DNA of 64,000 nucleotides from Laburnicola sp. R22_1 (Eukaryota; Ascomycota; Dothideomycetes; Pleosporales; Didymosphaeriaceae): positions 1,426,001 to 1,490,000 of the forward strand of contig JACONQ010000005.1 of assembly GCA_014281115.1 (NCBI GenBank). The letters are read 5' to 3'. A program made the position numbers and the translations under genes. The notes beneath the pieces are model-generated. The model was given only the letters and a program-made list of their open reading frames with translations. It did no database searches and had not been told where the DNA came from. Numbering within the stretch: position 1 is the first letter of the stretch; each line of letters opens with the position of its first letter. Positions 44,538 to 56,999 of the stretch are shown here, piece by piece.

Positions 44538-46555
44538 ACACTCTATTAAAAACAAGGCTATAGAACTACCTACAATTAATATTATTACAAAATTTTCTTA
44601 TAGGGTAGTAAGTTAATAGCTGCAATTTATTTGCACTATTTAAATCTATTTAGAAGCTTAATATTGCGGCTGCAGCATATAGATTTAGTTAGGGCAGCAG
44701 ATACGCCCTTAGAGGCCTCCCTAATATCTATGGTATTAATAACACGTTTCTAACACTTTCTGCTCAATAGAGATAGCTAAGAGGCCTTTCTTTTACTCTT
44801 TTAGGATGGTTATAGAGCCTTTTCTGCGTTATAGGCAGACTTCTAGGCAGCGTGCTAAACTACCTTTTTAGCTCTTTCTTTCTCTTTTGCCTTCTTAGCT
44901 ATCTCTTACGCAACACGCTTCTCCTACTAAATCTTCTCTTTATATAACTTAGCTGCCTTCTTTAGCTCTACTATCTTTACTTTTTAAAGCTACTACTACT
45001 TCTTCTTCTACTTCTTAATAAATTAATAAATACGTGCCTCTCTTAGCTTCCTTAGTAACTAGAAGACTGCTCTACTATAATACTTCTAACACTGTTAGAG
45101 ATCTAGAGTCTTGCCCTTCTTTCTATGCTTCTTCTTAATAGATAGTGCCTACTTAATTCTATCTATCTTATGCTTAAGTAGCTTATTTTAGATAGATAGG
45201 TAGTAAAGCAATTAATAAAGCTTCTATATATTTCTACTACTCTAATCCTTAATTATAGAGCGTATAAGCCTATTTACCTTTCTCTAATTATAATTACTAA
45301 GTAATAATAGAGAGGTTTCTCTTAAATCTTAAGATTTAGTAAATCTATTAAGAATTATATTTAGATTAGGTAGTAATATACCTATTGCCCTAAAAGAGCT
45401 AAGAATTGTTAATTTCTTAAAGGAAGCCTTCTACGCATTCTAGAATAGGGGGAAGAAGACGCATTCTAGAATAGGGGAAAGAAGTCGCCTTTAGTAATAG
45501 AAGCAAGACCCTAACTTTTATAGAGGTGTGTTAATAGTTCTATTAAGTAGGCTATTAATAAAGGCTTAAATATTACAATATTAAATAGCTAAAGCGTATA
45601 AGTTAAATAAGGAGGCAGGATAGTAAGTAGGATCTTATTCTAATTATAGTAGTTAATAAAGTCTATAGTAATATAGAAGCTATAGCTATTTAGAATTAGG
45701 AGTTAATATAATTATTAGGTCTTCTCTCTTATATAGCGATTAAACACCTATTTAAGCTAGGTAAGTCTAATATTATTATTTGTCTAGCTAGAGGATAATA
45801 AGGTAATAAAGACTTTATAATCTCCTACCTTAATATCCTCTACCTAGCTTAATTAAATACCCTTATTAGCAGCCTTATAGATAAGGCTTAGTAGCAGAGC
45901 TAATCTATTAGCATAGATATATACTAGGAGCGTAATCTATGCGCAATTGTCATTCTAGAGTAATACCCTAACCTCTTTCTTGTCTTATATTTGTCTGCTA
46001 AATATCCTCTTTAATCTACTAATAATACTAATTAGGAAGCCTTTCTTATCTATATTATAGATATAATAAGGATCTATCTAATATTAATTAATCTTGCTAT
46101 GTAGAAGGTAGAAATAGAGGCAATATTTATCTACTAAATTAGCTTTATAGTAATTGCTATCTATACTAACTATCTATTCTAAGATAAGATAAATACTGTG
46201 TTAGTTAATAAAGCAGGTAATCTAGCTCTTACTAACTAGCTCTTTTGCTATTATAAAGGTAAAGTTCTATATTATCTCTCTAGTAGAAGGTGTATATCTC
46301 TCTATAAGTCTTTTAATATATTATATAAGCTCCTAATCTTACTATAGGGTAAGCTTTTGCTAGCTAGAGTTCTTAACTTATATAGGGCGCGTTATCTCTT
46401 AATACCTTTAGATTAATATAGACTGTACAACACTATATTTAGCAGCAGTTTTTATATATAAGAAAGTTTTGCCTAGCTCTATTAATTTAATATTATTAAT
46501 CGCCGCTTAAATTAGATCTATATTAATGGAGTTGTCGCGTATTAAAAGTAGGGCG

Positions 46556-46592
46556 TTTTGGTGTTGCCCGCGCATCACGCGCACGGACACGT
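46556..46592 (-). repeat. Right terminal inverted repeat of the degraded transposon
   Basis: It is the reverse complement of the left arm without the 17-bp duplication. It ends in GGACACGT directly before TA. Confidence 0.8.
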
Positions 46593-47348
46593 TATAGCTA
46601 AAGAGCCGCTATCAGCTAGCCCTAGCTCTCCTATGTACCTAGCACCCATATACACCCAAGCTGAGGAGTTTGTCCCTATAACATAAGAATATCCAGTTTT
46701 GCCAGTGCTCCATATGTGGTATGTCATCTGCTGCCGGAGGCGAGCCAGTGCGCCCAATCAGCTGTCATTTGTTGAGTTTCGGGGTTGAGAGGAGAGCCTC
46801 ACAACTGTGCCTCACAACTGTGCCTCATTCCAGAAACTCCTCTATTTCAATATTCTTTTTGTGTTCGATTTGATTGATTCCATATTTCCTCTATGCTCCC
46901 CACTTTCTATATTGTTGTTTCCATGCCAAACACTATGAGACAATCGAAGACGGGCACGGTTACCACACCTAGGTAGCAAGGTTGTGCGCAGACTGCTTTA
47001 ACGGCAGAGGAGGGACAACAAATTCACCTGCGCTTGCCCTCTCTCGTCCCCACTTCGTAAAGAGAGCAGGTTTTCAGTTGCTTACTTTCACTCCCACCAC
47101 CAAGAGTATAGCCACGGTTTACTGGACGGTTTCGCTTTCACTCGCTTCGTTTGCGCGACCGACGCAACCGAGCGCAAAAAACTTTTCCCTCCTAGGTTAT
47201 ATACCTTCTACCAGCTTCTCCCGCCTCTTCTCCACCACCCGCCTACTTTCTTCGCTCATACGCCTGTATCGCCTTTGCACAGCTTCGCTGGGATCTCTTC
47301 TTACCTGGAACTTCCTTGCATAGTCTTGTCTCACAAAAGAGCGACGCC
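46593..47348. other. Intergenic region upstream of the giant ATPase gene
   Basis: This 756-bp region lies between the degraded transposon and the start codon at 47349. It contains a small direct repeat (CTCACAACTGTGC twice near 46.8 kb) and pyrimidine-rich tracts at 47.0-47.3 kb that fit a promoter and leader. No gene is seen. Confidence 0.45.
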
Positions 47349-50300
47349 ATGTCCGCGCTCGGCGAGGGTGTGGTGACCTACCTCGTTCATCACACGGTGT
47401 TGCCTCCGGAGCTACCGCAGAGCGACGATCGATGTGCATCTAACGATCGCGCACTACTTGAGAAGACAATTGACTATTTGCGTAAATTTCAAGATACACT
47501 GGCAGAACGGCAACCAGAATCAGCAGAGCAGATCAGCGTTGTTGCATCTTCAATTCACAACCTACTGCGCAGCCATAACATCAATGGCTGCATTAGCGAA
47601 GCGCAGCTGGCAACTCTATGCAACGGTCTCTCGAACAACACAATGGCTCCAATCCCACTCGAAGTCATAACTCAAAATGCTGGTATAATTATCAGCAGAG
47701 ACAATGACAACATTACACTTGAGTGTTTCGAGTTATCACCTACCAACCACAACGTTATGGCATCTAACGGACGTCTCATTCGTTCGTTTCCGACATGCGC
47801 CTGTCGTATTAGTGTCAAAAAATTCCAAGAGGACGGATTCATCAATGCCATCTCCCAAGCCATCGCGAAGATGAGTGCGCAAGTGGCTCCCGGTCTCCAA
47901 CCTAAGATACGCAAGGCTGGACGCAAGCACGATTAGATTCGCGATACCATGCACCCTGGAATGGTGACTGACCACCTCATGAATGTTCTCTTGGCTGCAG
48001 GCGAATCTACAGATGTACCCGGTATCTGGAAGCATACGCGTGAAGAAGTTCTATGGTCCAAAGCATATCAACCATGGTACCGGTCTACACTCTGGCTTTT
48101 GATACGCGTCGCCATGCAACTGCAGTTCAGCTGTTCATCTTCCGACAAAAGGACGACAACCAGTTTGTACAAGCCTTTCATGATCTTCTTTTTCTCGCGG
48201 CTTCTGGAAGATGCCAAAGGTCTTCACACGTCTTTAGGTAATGAATTCCTTCATTTTATTTCTTCCAAACTAGTCCGTCGCATCCGAAAACTAGATTGGC
48301 CGTCCAAATCCGAGCCAGGATATCTATCGTGGATGGGGGCAGCAAAAGCAACAATTACTGGTGCTCACAAATCCATGGATGATCAGTGGAAGACTATCAC
48401 TGACGACACTCGTGCTAGTATCGACCCATCTATTCTCACGAGCTAGGAACATACCTTCACGACTTAGACAGATTCATTCAGCGCATCAAAGACAGGAAAC
48501 AACGCTCTGGTGCGTCCGAGTTCAGACCGACAAACAAATATCCCTATTTTACACCTGGTACGGTTCCTAACGGGCTCACTGGATTGGGATCGGGTGAACA
48601 TGTTTATTTTCAACTAGCCGCGGCAGAACAATGGTTCGAAGATCATCTGTCATCCTGGCTTAGTAGCGCCATCGCAACGGAGACCACATGTGAAACTCTA
48701 CTTGGTCTGGTCAAATCTTACCATACTGTTGCGGAAACGGCCTACAGAGAGTATCCATCAAGCTTGTCTACCATGTATCTATGCTTGTTGGAACTATGGG
48801 TGGCAAGTGACAAATCAGCATGCCACATGCATCCCTTGTTGCGTGATTTCGACCCAGAAATTCCCCTCGCCAATCTCCAGTTTCTTTCGCTGCATTTCAA
48901 AAAGGATCTCGACCGCCTCGCTGAAATCGAAAAGTATGTGTTGCTGCGGCGCAATCAAGCAAATAGGGGCGGTCTATCAGTATTCAAACATTTTGGAGCC
49001 CCAGTATCCTTTGCCGTGCAGTACTTCGACATGTCACCCGCTCATCAGAACTTGCGGTTGCAAATCGAGCGTGAGGCGACTGAGGAACGGGAAAGAAAAC
49101 GCACCGAATTGGCCGAAAAGCAGGAGCAGTGCAGGAAGCTCACGAAGGAATACGATGAATGCACTTGCGAGTATCGCCAGGTTGTCAGCTATCAAGGGAG
49201 AGACTACGGCTGTGCTAAATCAGTTCATGCTTCCGACTGTCGAAAGTGTAGCTTGAGCGACAGTATCAGGTCTATTGACATACATGTCCACGAATGGCCT
49301 TTGTCGTCAGACCCCTCTCATGCAAAGGCTACAGTTTTCGAGCTCCAAGTCCCCGAAGTCTTCAGCCGTTGGCGAGATTTGACGTTCTATGTCAAGACGA
49401 ATGTATTGGGCCAAACTCAGCTCCAGAACGAACGACCCAGGGCAAATTTTAATCTCCATAACCATGCGGGTATTCATCCAAAACGAGGGATATCTCACCA
49501 ACAAAACATCAATCCAGTGTCCCAAATCAAACCCCATACCGGAACTCATCGCAAATTAAAGAATGGAGTGCTCGTCTTGTCAGAGAGCGATGTCTGCCTT
49601 GATAATGCCTTGAGATACCAGTACCATGACCGTTCTCGGGATTCTTTCATCAATGATGAGCGCGAAACAGCTCAAATATTAGAAGGTTGCACTTACCAGC
49701 TTCCATCTCGTTCTCGCCAGCTCCAAAATTATGTCCGGCCAAACTCAGGCGGCATAGCGCCAAATGAGGTTATTGCAAACCTTTCCGAATGCCCGCTTCA
49801 TATTTCAATCGACGAGAACAAAGCTTTTGGAACCATTCCACTTGGTCACCATGTGCAGTATCTGAATGTTCTGGCACAGCTTGCAATGCCAGCTGTGGAC
49901 TTTACGAAGACCGAGACGCAGTGTTTAATTCTGCAGACCATTCATCGAGCAGGACCACCCTCTGAAATTGACAGTGTTCGGAGACTGGATCATAGTATAC
50001 TCGCGGAGAAATCCTTCGGAGAATCGCTAATGAACGAACTGGAAGCGGCCATCCGTAGGATCACCGAGAACTGGGAAACATGGCGCGCTCTAGCTGTGTA
50101 TGTTCAACTTTCGCTGAAGCTCATTAGCTTCACTTCTTCGGTTGAAGTACGATCGCGGTGCCTGGCATACCTCCAGGGTGCGCGAGAAATCTGCATGAAA
50201 TGGATAGGAATTTTGGGAGATCGATTACGAGCAACCACCATCGACGGCCAGCGAACAGAACTCCACTCGACATCTACGGAAATTGGTCTCCTATGTGTCA

Positions 50301-53300
50301 GCACATTCGACGTGGAGCCAGTTTACGTTACCGACATCCTCCGCTCCCCGAACGCAGTGACCATGTTACTTCAAAGCTCTATTACTGTGCAGGAGAACAA
50401 AACAATCTGTGTTTCAGAACACGAGTTTCTCTACCGAGTTATGTTGCAATCCTGCAGGTCAACATTATACCGCATTTTCCCGACATTGATGAGCGGCATA
50501 GTCAGTGGACAGTTTCGCGACGATTTGAACAAGGCAGTGTCCACGGTATGGGCTGGGTTTCGCCCGACAAACCAATGGTCTCAATTCGAGGAACCCTACT
50601 GCCAATGGGCTCATGTCAAATGTGACGCGCTCGACGTACATCTCAACCTTTTGACGGCAGAACTACTAGTGAACGGTCTCCCATTGGCTCGTCTACCTTC
50701 CGAGTACATGGATCATTCTATGTACGCGACACTCTTTCAGAAGTCAACCATCGAGGTTGTGCCAACGACTGAGAGAGGGATGCAGATGGCGGCTAAGCAT
50801 AGCTTTCAGAATTATGAGCTCAGCTTTGGGATGGAAGCTGAAGATATGCTTCTGGTTGCTGTGCAATGTGAGCGGAGATACGATCTCTTACCACCTCGTC
50901 TTTTCCATGGTCGTTTCCCCGTGGCTTTCGTTGGAGACTACGTTCATTGGTACAATCACCACAACAAGACGGTAGAATTTAGACTGAAAACCGATCCATG
51001 GCGTTCCATGGATTCTCTTTGGCACCTGTACAAGGTCGGCCCTACCTGGCAACTGTCTCGCGGGCAATTAGCACTCGTCAGCATGGCCAGCACGACAGCC
51101 CGAGCATTATCAAAGATACTCGCACCCTTGGAGAACCAGGGGCATGTTCATGTCAAACTAGACACGATTTCGTCCATCATAGTTGTAGAACTTCCCAGGC
51201 TCCAGCTCGAATTTCAATTTAACCAAGGGAAGATTCAGCTACATTCTCGACAATATCGAGGCATGATCGTAGACTCTGATCAGTGCATTGGTACCTTGAA
51301 TGGATTATCGAACAAGTTGGTTTTGAAGAATTCACGCAATGAAGACGAACGGACAGTTATTATACCGGAGGGTCATTGCAATGTCGAGAAGACTGCATAT
51401 CATGTTCGGGTGGACATTGTTCGAGACACTACGGCAAAGGTTCATGCTTATCAGATTGACAAAGTTCTTGGTCGAGTCATAGACAACGGCAGCTTGCAGA
51501 GCAAACTCCACATTTGCTACTTGCATGCACTGACTTCTCACTGTCTTCCCGATCCTCTCACTGGTTATACAGGGACCGAGGCCGCACTTATGATCCTTCG
51601 GTCGGCGGCGGTCTCATCTTTCGATGTCCTGACGGAGCAAGATATTGGAATTCTCATTATAATCGCCAAGCTTTCCCCAGGCAGAGCGTACTATCCTGAG
51701 AATCTGACAGTAATGCAGGAGGTAACATGGAATCCCAATCTGCCTACTTTATCACAGCATCCCCTCTTTTTCGTCACAGTAGAAGCTCTTTTCAACCAAA
51801 CGCGAGAGATGAGATTGTTTCACCCACAAGAGGCTTATGTCCAGCCAGACAAACTGCAATTCATACATCGATCGCTTCTCGAGCGCGACTTGATTCGGTC
51901 TTCCATGTTTCGCGTCGATGGCTTCATGACAGAGCACCAAAATACTAGGTTCGATCAGAAGTACGAGTCTAGGGATAGGGTTCCCGATCCAGATAGGGGT
52001 CAGCGTGCATACATTGCAGCTTTAAACATTCTGCGAACTGACGGCTACTCATCTTGGGATTTTGATGCGGCCTCTCTGAAGCGATCAATAATCGCTCACT
52101 TGGAAAAGTCACCAGTTGTGGGGCCTGGAAGGGAGCTGAAGCCCGCGGACTTACGATACGATTCAAAGTGGCTCGATAAGCCCTCCTCATTTCTTCCTGA
52201 TATATGGTGCGCTCTTCACGGATCCTTACCGGTAGGAAGGTCACCTTCGCCATTCAATAAGTTCGATATCATGATGTGGCTTTCCACAGTTGCGTTCGGG
52301 GACTCCGCAAATATGGATATTGTCAATACGCTGGCCGCTTTCTGCAAATTTCCGGATATGTCTTTTGTTTCTATTCCTCTCTTCACCGAACTGTCACTGT
52401 CCAAAGGCAGTAAGGTCAAGAAGGTACATTTGGTTAAGCTTGTGGAATGCCAGAAGCCCTTCCAGTATTGTCCGGAATTCAGCCTTCCAATTAACGCCTT
52501 CGAAACCTCAGAGCAACATCAAGAAAGGAGATTCTCCTTGTTCGAGAAGAATCAAGATGACGCGGTTCAGGAATTTGCGCAAGCTCTTATGAATCAATGG
52601 CCGTGTGAGCAACCTGCGAAACCAAACCAGGCCAACGCAGAGACTTATCTGAATACAATGGAGGCTATGACTAAGGCGCTGCCTTACTTCAAAGCCATGT
52701 TCGACAACCGTCGCTTCTTGAAATACATAGCGGGACTTTGTGAAACACTATCGCGTCAACAGGTGGTCAAAATCTCCATTCCTCAACTCCGCATCACATT
52801 CCCGGAAATGCAATCGCACAGTAGTCAATGTCGTGGATCATTTGAAGTAGAGGATATTTTCGCCTTGGAAGCACCTCTTATTACCGAAGACCGTAAGTTC
52901 TCCTTCAATCTCATCAATCAATTACTTCTTCTTCCTCTACGGTTATACTTACTAATTTCATCACAGATTCCAAAACCACTCAATCATTATGGCCAAAGAT
53001 ACCGAAAGAGCCTGAATTTGTTCTCATGGAGCATAAAACTACTACCCCTGTCGCTAGGGATAATCTAGCTCAGCTCTGTGGAAGCTTAGACGCTCAAGCC
53101 AAGTCGGCTTGTGAGATGGGATATGTTATGGACCTATCTCAGAGTCGTGACGTGCTTTTGAATCACGAATCTCACGCAGAAATTCCAGCAGTTATAACCA
53201 ATGACAAGACTACTGAACGCTTAGTCGAATATCTCAAGAACTGTCACCAATACTTCCAAGATATAAAATCATTGTTGGAGCAAATCGTTACCAATTCGGG

Positions 53301-56300
53301 AGATATCGGAGCTTCTGTTCAACATGTCCGAATTTCGGCGACATTTTGGCTCGAACAGCTGAATCTGGATCGTTATGAAAAGCTGTCTGACGACTGGAAA
53401 GCTGTCATAATCGCGTATGGGCTAGCAGTCACGAAGCTTCACCGTGCGCAGAGGTTGTGGACGCTTGCTCAGAATCCACAGGATCTTGCCGAAGAGATAC
53501 GGAATAGAGGGTACCAACATTGGGACCCTAGAGAATTCCCTGAGGTGTTGCTACTGGAAGCTGAGAGTGGACTCATGGTCCGCGAGGTGCAGGAAGAGAT
53601 CGCCAAGCAGATGAGAGATCCATCTCGAGGTTTCAATTCTGTGATGCAACTCAACATGGGGGAGGGAAAATCTTCTGTGATTGTTCCGACGGTTGCTGCC
53701 GCGTTGGCAGACAAGACCAGGTAAGTTTAAGCACCTCTAATTTTTGACCGAAATGTTTGCCAACAACCAGCGTTGTCAACGTACCGTAGCGAATCTACGG
53801 CCCGTAGCGGCTACATGTAGCCGAATAGGGCACAGTATACATATTGGCCCTTGCACGGCTCCACGGTGCAGTATTTGGCCTATGCAACTACGGGCCGTAG
53901 ATTCGCTACGGTACGTTGACAACGCTGCCAACAACTTTATTCTCCAGCCTAGTGCGTGTCATTGTAGGGAAACCACAATCAAAACAGATGTTCCAGATGC
54001 TTGTCTCCAAGCTCGGAGGCCTTTTGAACCGACGAATCTATCATATGCCTTTCTCGAGAGCCATACGACTTAGCGCATCCGAAGCAGTCAATATCCTGGA
54101 GCTTTATCGAGATTGTATGACCAAGCGTGGCATACTCCTTGTCCAACCGGAACATATTCTTTCGTTCAAACTGATGGGCATCGAATCTCTCATTGAAGGC
54201 AAAAACGAGATTGCACAGCCTATGCTCCAGACACAACGTTTATTCGACGAGAATTCTCGTGACATTGTCGACGAGAGCGATGAAAACTTCAGCGTGAAGT
54301 TTGAACTAGTCTACACAATGGGCAACCAGCGACCCATAGAACTAAGCCCCGATATATGGATCATTATCCATTCGGTACTGGGGCTGGTTGCTAGATACGC
54401 TTCTCAGGTGAAGGAACTCATGCGCGATGCTATCGAAGTTGATGATCGATGGACCGATAGGTTCCCCCGTGTTCGCATCCTGAAGAGCGAGGCCGAAGAC
54501 AAATTGCTGGATCTAATTACCAATCACATATGTGCAATTGGCTTTGCTGGACTGCCAGTTACTCGACAACCGAAGGCATTGCGGACTGCAATCTTCATTT
54601 ATCTCCGTTACTCTGATCTCACCACGGAGCAAGTTGCAGCTGTCGAGAAGAGCCCTTTCTGGACCGAGTCGACAAAGGATACCCTAATGCTTGTTCGCGG
54701 TCTCATAGCATGTGGAGTCCTTCATTTCGCCTTGAAATCTAAACGATGGAGGGTAAACTATGGCCTCGATCTGTCCCGATCGCCAAAAACGAAGCTAGCT
54801 GTCCCATATCGTTCGAAAGACAGTCCGTCACCCCGGTCAGAGTTCAGCCATCCGGACGTAGTCCTAGTACTGACTTCACTCACCTACTATTATGGCGGAT
54901 TAGAAGATGAAGACATCTTCGATACCTTTGGTCATTTGCTCAAGTCAGATCAGGCCGAAATCGAATATGGAGAGTGGGTTGCCACGGCAAGACAGCTACC
55001 AGAGGCCTTTCGTCAGCTTAGCGGCATCAACATTAAAGACCGTCACCAGTGCACCGAAGAGGTTTTTCCTTCGCTTCGGTATTCGAAAAGCCTGATTGAC
55101 TACTTCTTGTCAAAGGTTGTCTTTCCTAAGGAGATGAAGGAGTTTCCCCATAAGCTCTCAGCATCCGGTTGGGACATTGGCCAGGTCAAAGCAAAGCCTA
55201 CTACGGGATTTAGCGGTACCAATGTCTCACGACATGTCCTTCCGCTTAGTGTACACCATCTCGATTTACCAGCACAGAAACACACCAATGCGCTAGTGCT
55301 AGCATACCTACTGCAAGAAGAGAATTCAGTCCAGTTATTACCATCACGCCATACTACGACTAGTTCGGATGCAGAGCATCTCATCTCGATCGTCGACCAA
55401 ATGGAACAGGAGACTAGAGTCATTCTGGACGTTGGTGCTCAGATATTGGAGCTCAACAACTTGCAAGTTGCAGAGAAGTGGCTGGCGATCAGTAACCCTG
55501 ACACAACAAAAGCCGTGGTATTCTTTGACGATGAGGACCTTTCCGTTCTGGACCGTAGCGGCAAGATCGAACCATTGCAGATATCGCCTTTTGCCAAGCA
55601 GCTCGATGCCTGCTTGATTTATTTAGACGAGTCGCACACACGCGGTACCGATCTAAAGCTACCCAGGAACTACCGTGCAGCTGTTACTCTGGGTGCTAAT
55701 CTTACCAAGGACCGGTTGGTGCAAGCATGCATGCGGCTGAGAAAGCTTGGTAAAGGTCAATCAGTGGTGTTCTGCATTTCTGAAGAGATACAGACAAAAA
55801 TCCTAGCATGCACACCGAAGTCAACTCCCACAGAAATTGGAGTTTGTGATGTCCTCGTGTGGGCAGTGTGGGAGACTTGGGCGGATTTGCGCCACAGCAT
55901 GCCTCTATGGGCAATCCAAGGGCGCCGCTATGAACAGCACAAAAACTTGCTACAAGGAGATGACCATACCCGAGATCAAGCAAACAAATTCCTTAAAGAT
56001 GAGGCTCAGAGCGTGGAGAATCGTTATCGTCCTCGCATTGGTGAAGACAGGGAGATATCGCCTCGGACTGGGTGGGACCTGCAAAACAGCAACATCGCTC
56101 AGATTATGCAACGATGCAAGGAGTTTGATACCATGACGTTTACCGGAGCGTCTCTACAGGAGGAACAAGAGCGCGAACTTTCTCCAGAAATTGAAGAGCG
56201 ACAGGTACAGCGGCCTCCTTTGCAGCCCGCGAAGCACGAGTTGCACGGAGACGTTATACGTCTCGTCGAAACTGGAAGGCTACCTGCCAATTCCATGGCC

Positions 56301-56999
56301 ATAAAACCAGCATTTACTGCATTTGAGTCCACGAGCGCGGCAGAGTTCTACGATGTTTCCCAGTTCCCTGAAGGGCTATGGGCCACGGCTGATTACGTTC
56401 GCACCGTGAAGCGACCTTCCGTTCTCGAGAGCAACTCATTCGTTTCGGATTCGTACTACAGGCCGGTTCAATGGATCCTCTCAGTGGCGACTCAATACCA
56501 GGTCCAGCCTCAACCCAGCCTAGTAATCATCAGTCCCTTCGAAGCGGATCAGCTGCTCGAGAGGATCAAGAAGTCACGTTCGGTAACACTGCATCTTTAC
56601 GCACCGCGTCCCAATCTGATCTACAACCCTCTCGACTCTCTCGAGCTCTAGACAGTAGGTTGCGCATTCGATCCATCAACGGTCCCGCGAAGCCTCATCC
56701 TGCAGCTCAACTTATTCGCCGGCCAACTTTACCTGCGCTCCTATGACGAATACATTGAGTTATGCGAATATCTTGGTCTTGCATCGAGTGCTGCGTCGGA
56801 TGGTCAAGTTGTGCAAGCAGATGGCTTCATCATGCCGCCTGCTGGCAAGTGGGGTCTGCGGAAGAGCCCGGTCAAATTCTTGAAGGATATGTTCGTGAAG
56901 ATTAGGCGAGAAGGCGAGGGAATCAACAAGACGCATATGGGGAAAATTCTGGATAGGACTTTGTTAGAGCAGGCTGACTTTGAGGAAAGCATGATATAG
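47349..56999 (+). pseudogene. Giant DUF3638/DUF3645-type ATPase gene with three breaks
   Basis: This fungal giant-protein family, often auto-labelled ubiquitinyl hydrolase, has no firm known function. Exons are 47349-52892, 52967-53720 and 53948-56999 (about 3,110 codons); introns are 74 and 227 nt, the second holding a MITE. The N-terminal helical region begins MSALGEGVVTYLVHHTVLPP. The ATPase core has a Walker A at about 53653-53679 (NMGEGKSSVIVP), DESDE at 54270-54284, and SHTRGTDLKL then QACMRLRKLGKGQ at 55.63-55.76 kb. Three breaks interrupt an otherwise intact frame: TAG at 47934-47936, with coding resuming in the same frame (IRDTMHP); a one-base loss near 48434; and TAG at 56649-56651 where the family has Tyr, followed by LILQLNLFAGQLYLRSYDEY. 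Recent inactivation is likely; assembly error is possible. Confidence 0.82.
53768..53927. mobile_element. hAT-type MITE inside an intron
   Basis: This 160-bp non-coding element has perfect 40-bp terminal inverted repeats (53768-53807 and 53888-53927) that start CAGCGTTGTCAACGTACCG. It is flanked by a perfect 8-bp target duplication, CCAACAAC, at 53760-53767 and 53928-53935. CAG termini with 8-bp duplications are typical of hAT elements. Removing the element and one duplication restores a 59-nt intron with normal GTAAGT and CAG ends, so it is intron-borne and need not disturb coding. Identical arms imply a recent insertion. Confidence 0.9.

Larger units (their letters stand above)
44484..46592. 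mobile_element. RIP-degraded DNA transposon with TIRs and TA flanks
   Basis: This is a 2,109-bp, very AT-rich island. The left end reads ACATATCCGTGCGCGTGATG and the right end, reverse-complemented, reads ACGTGTCCGTGCGCGTGATG; both continue into GCGCGG ... GCAACACCAAAA. The left arm has a 17-bp extra copy (ATTCGCGTAATGCGCGG), so the arms are about 54 and 37 bp. TA dinucleotides lie directly outside both ends (44482-44483 and 46593-46594), as in Tc1/mariner-pogo elements. The interior has stops in every frame and is nearly all A/T, the pattern left by repeat-induced point mutation, so the transposase cannot be read. Superfamily is inferred from TIRs, TA target and size. Confidence 0.8.

Noticed and set aside
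44484..46592. CRISPR-like or tRNA features in the AT-rich island
   Set aside because: No regular repeat-spacer pattern and no cloverleaf were seen; short repeats there are transposon or low-complexity sequence.
47880..47936. An intron ending in TAG that would remove the first in-frame stop of the giant ATPase gene
   Set aside because: It would need a weak donor and would remove residues that read as normal family sequence.
48413..48446. A 30-nt intron that would bypass the frameshift in the giant ATPase gene
   Set aside because: It is far shorter than any other intron here (43 nt or more) and has no branch-point space; a one-base loss is simpler.
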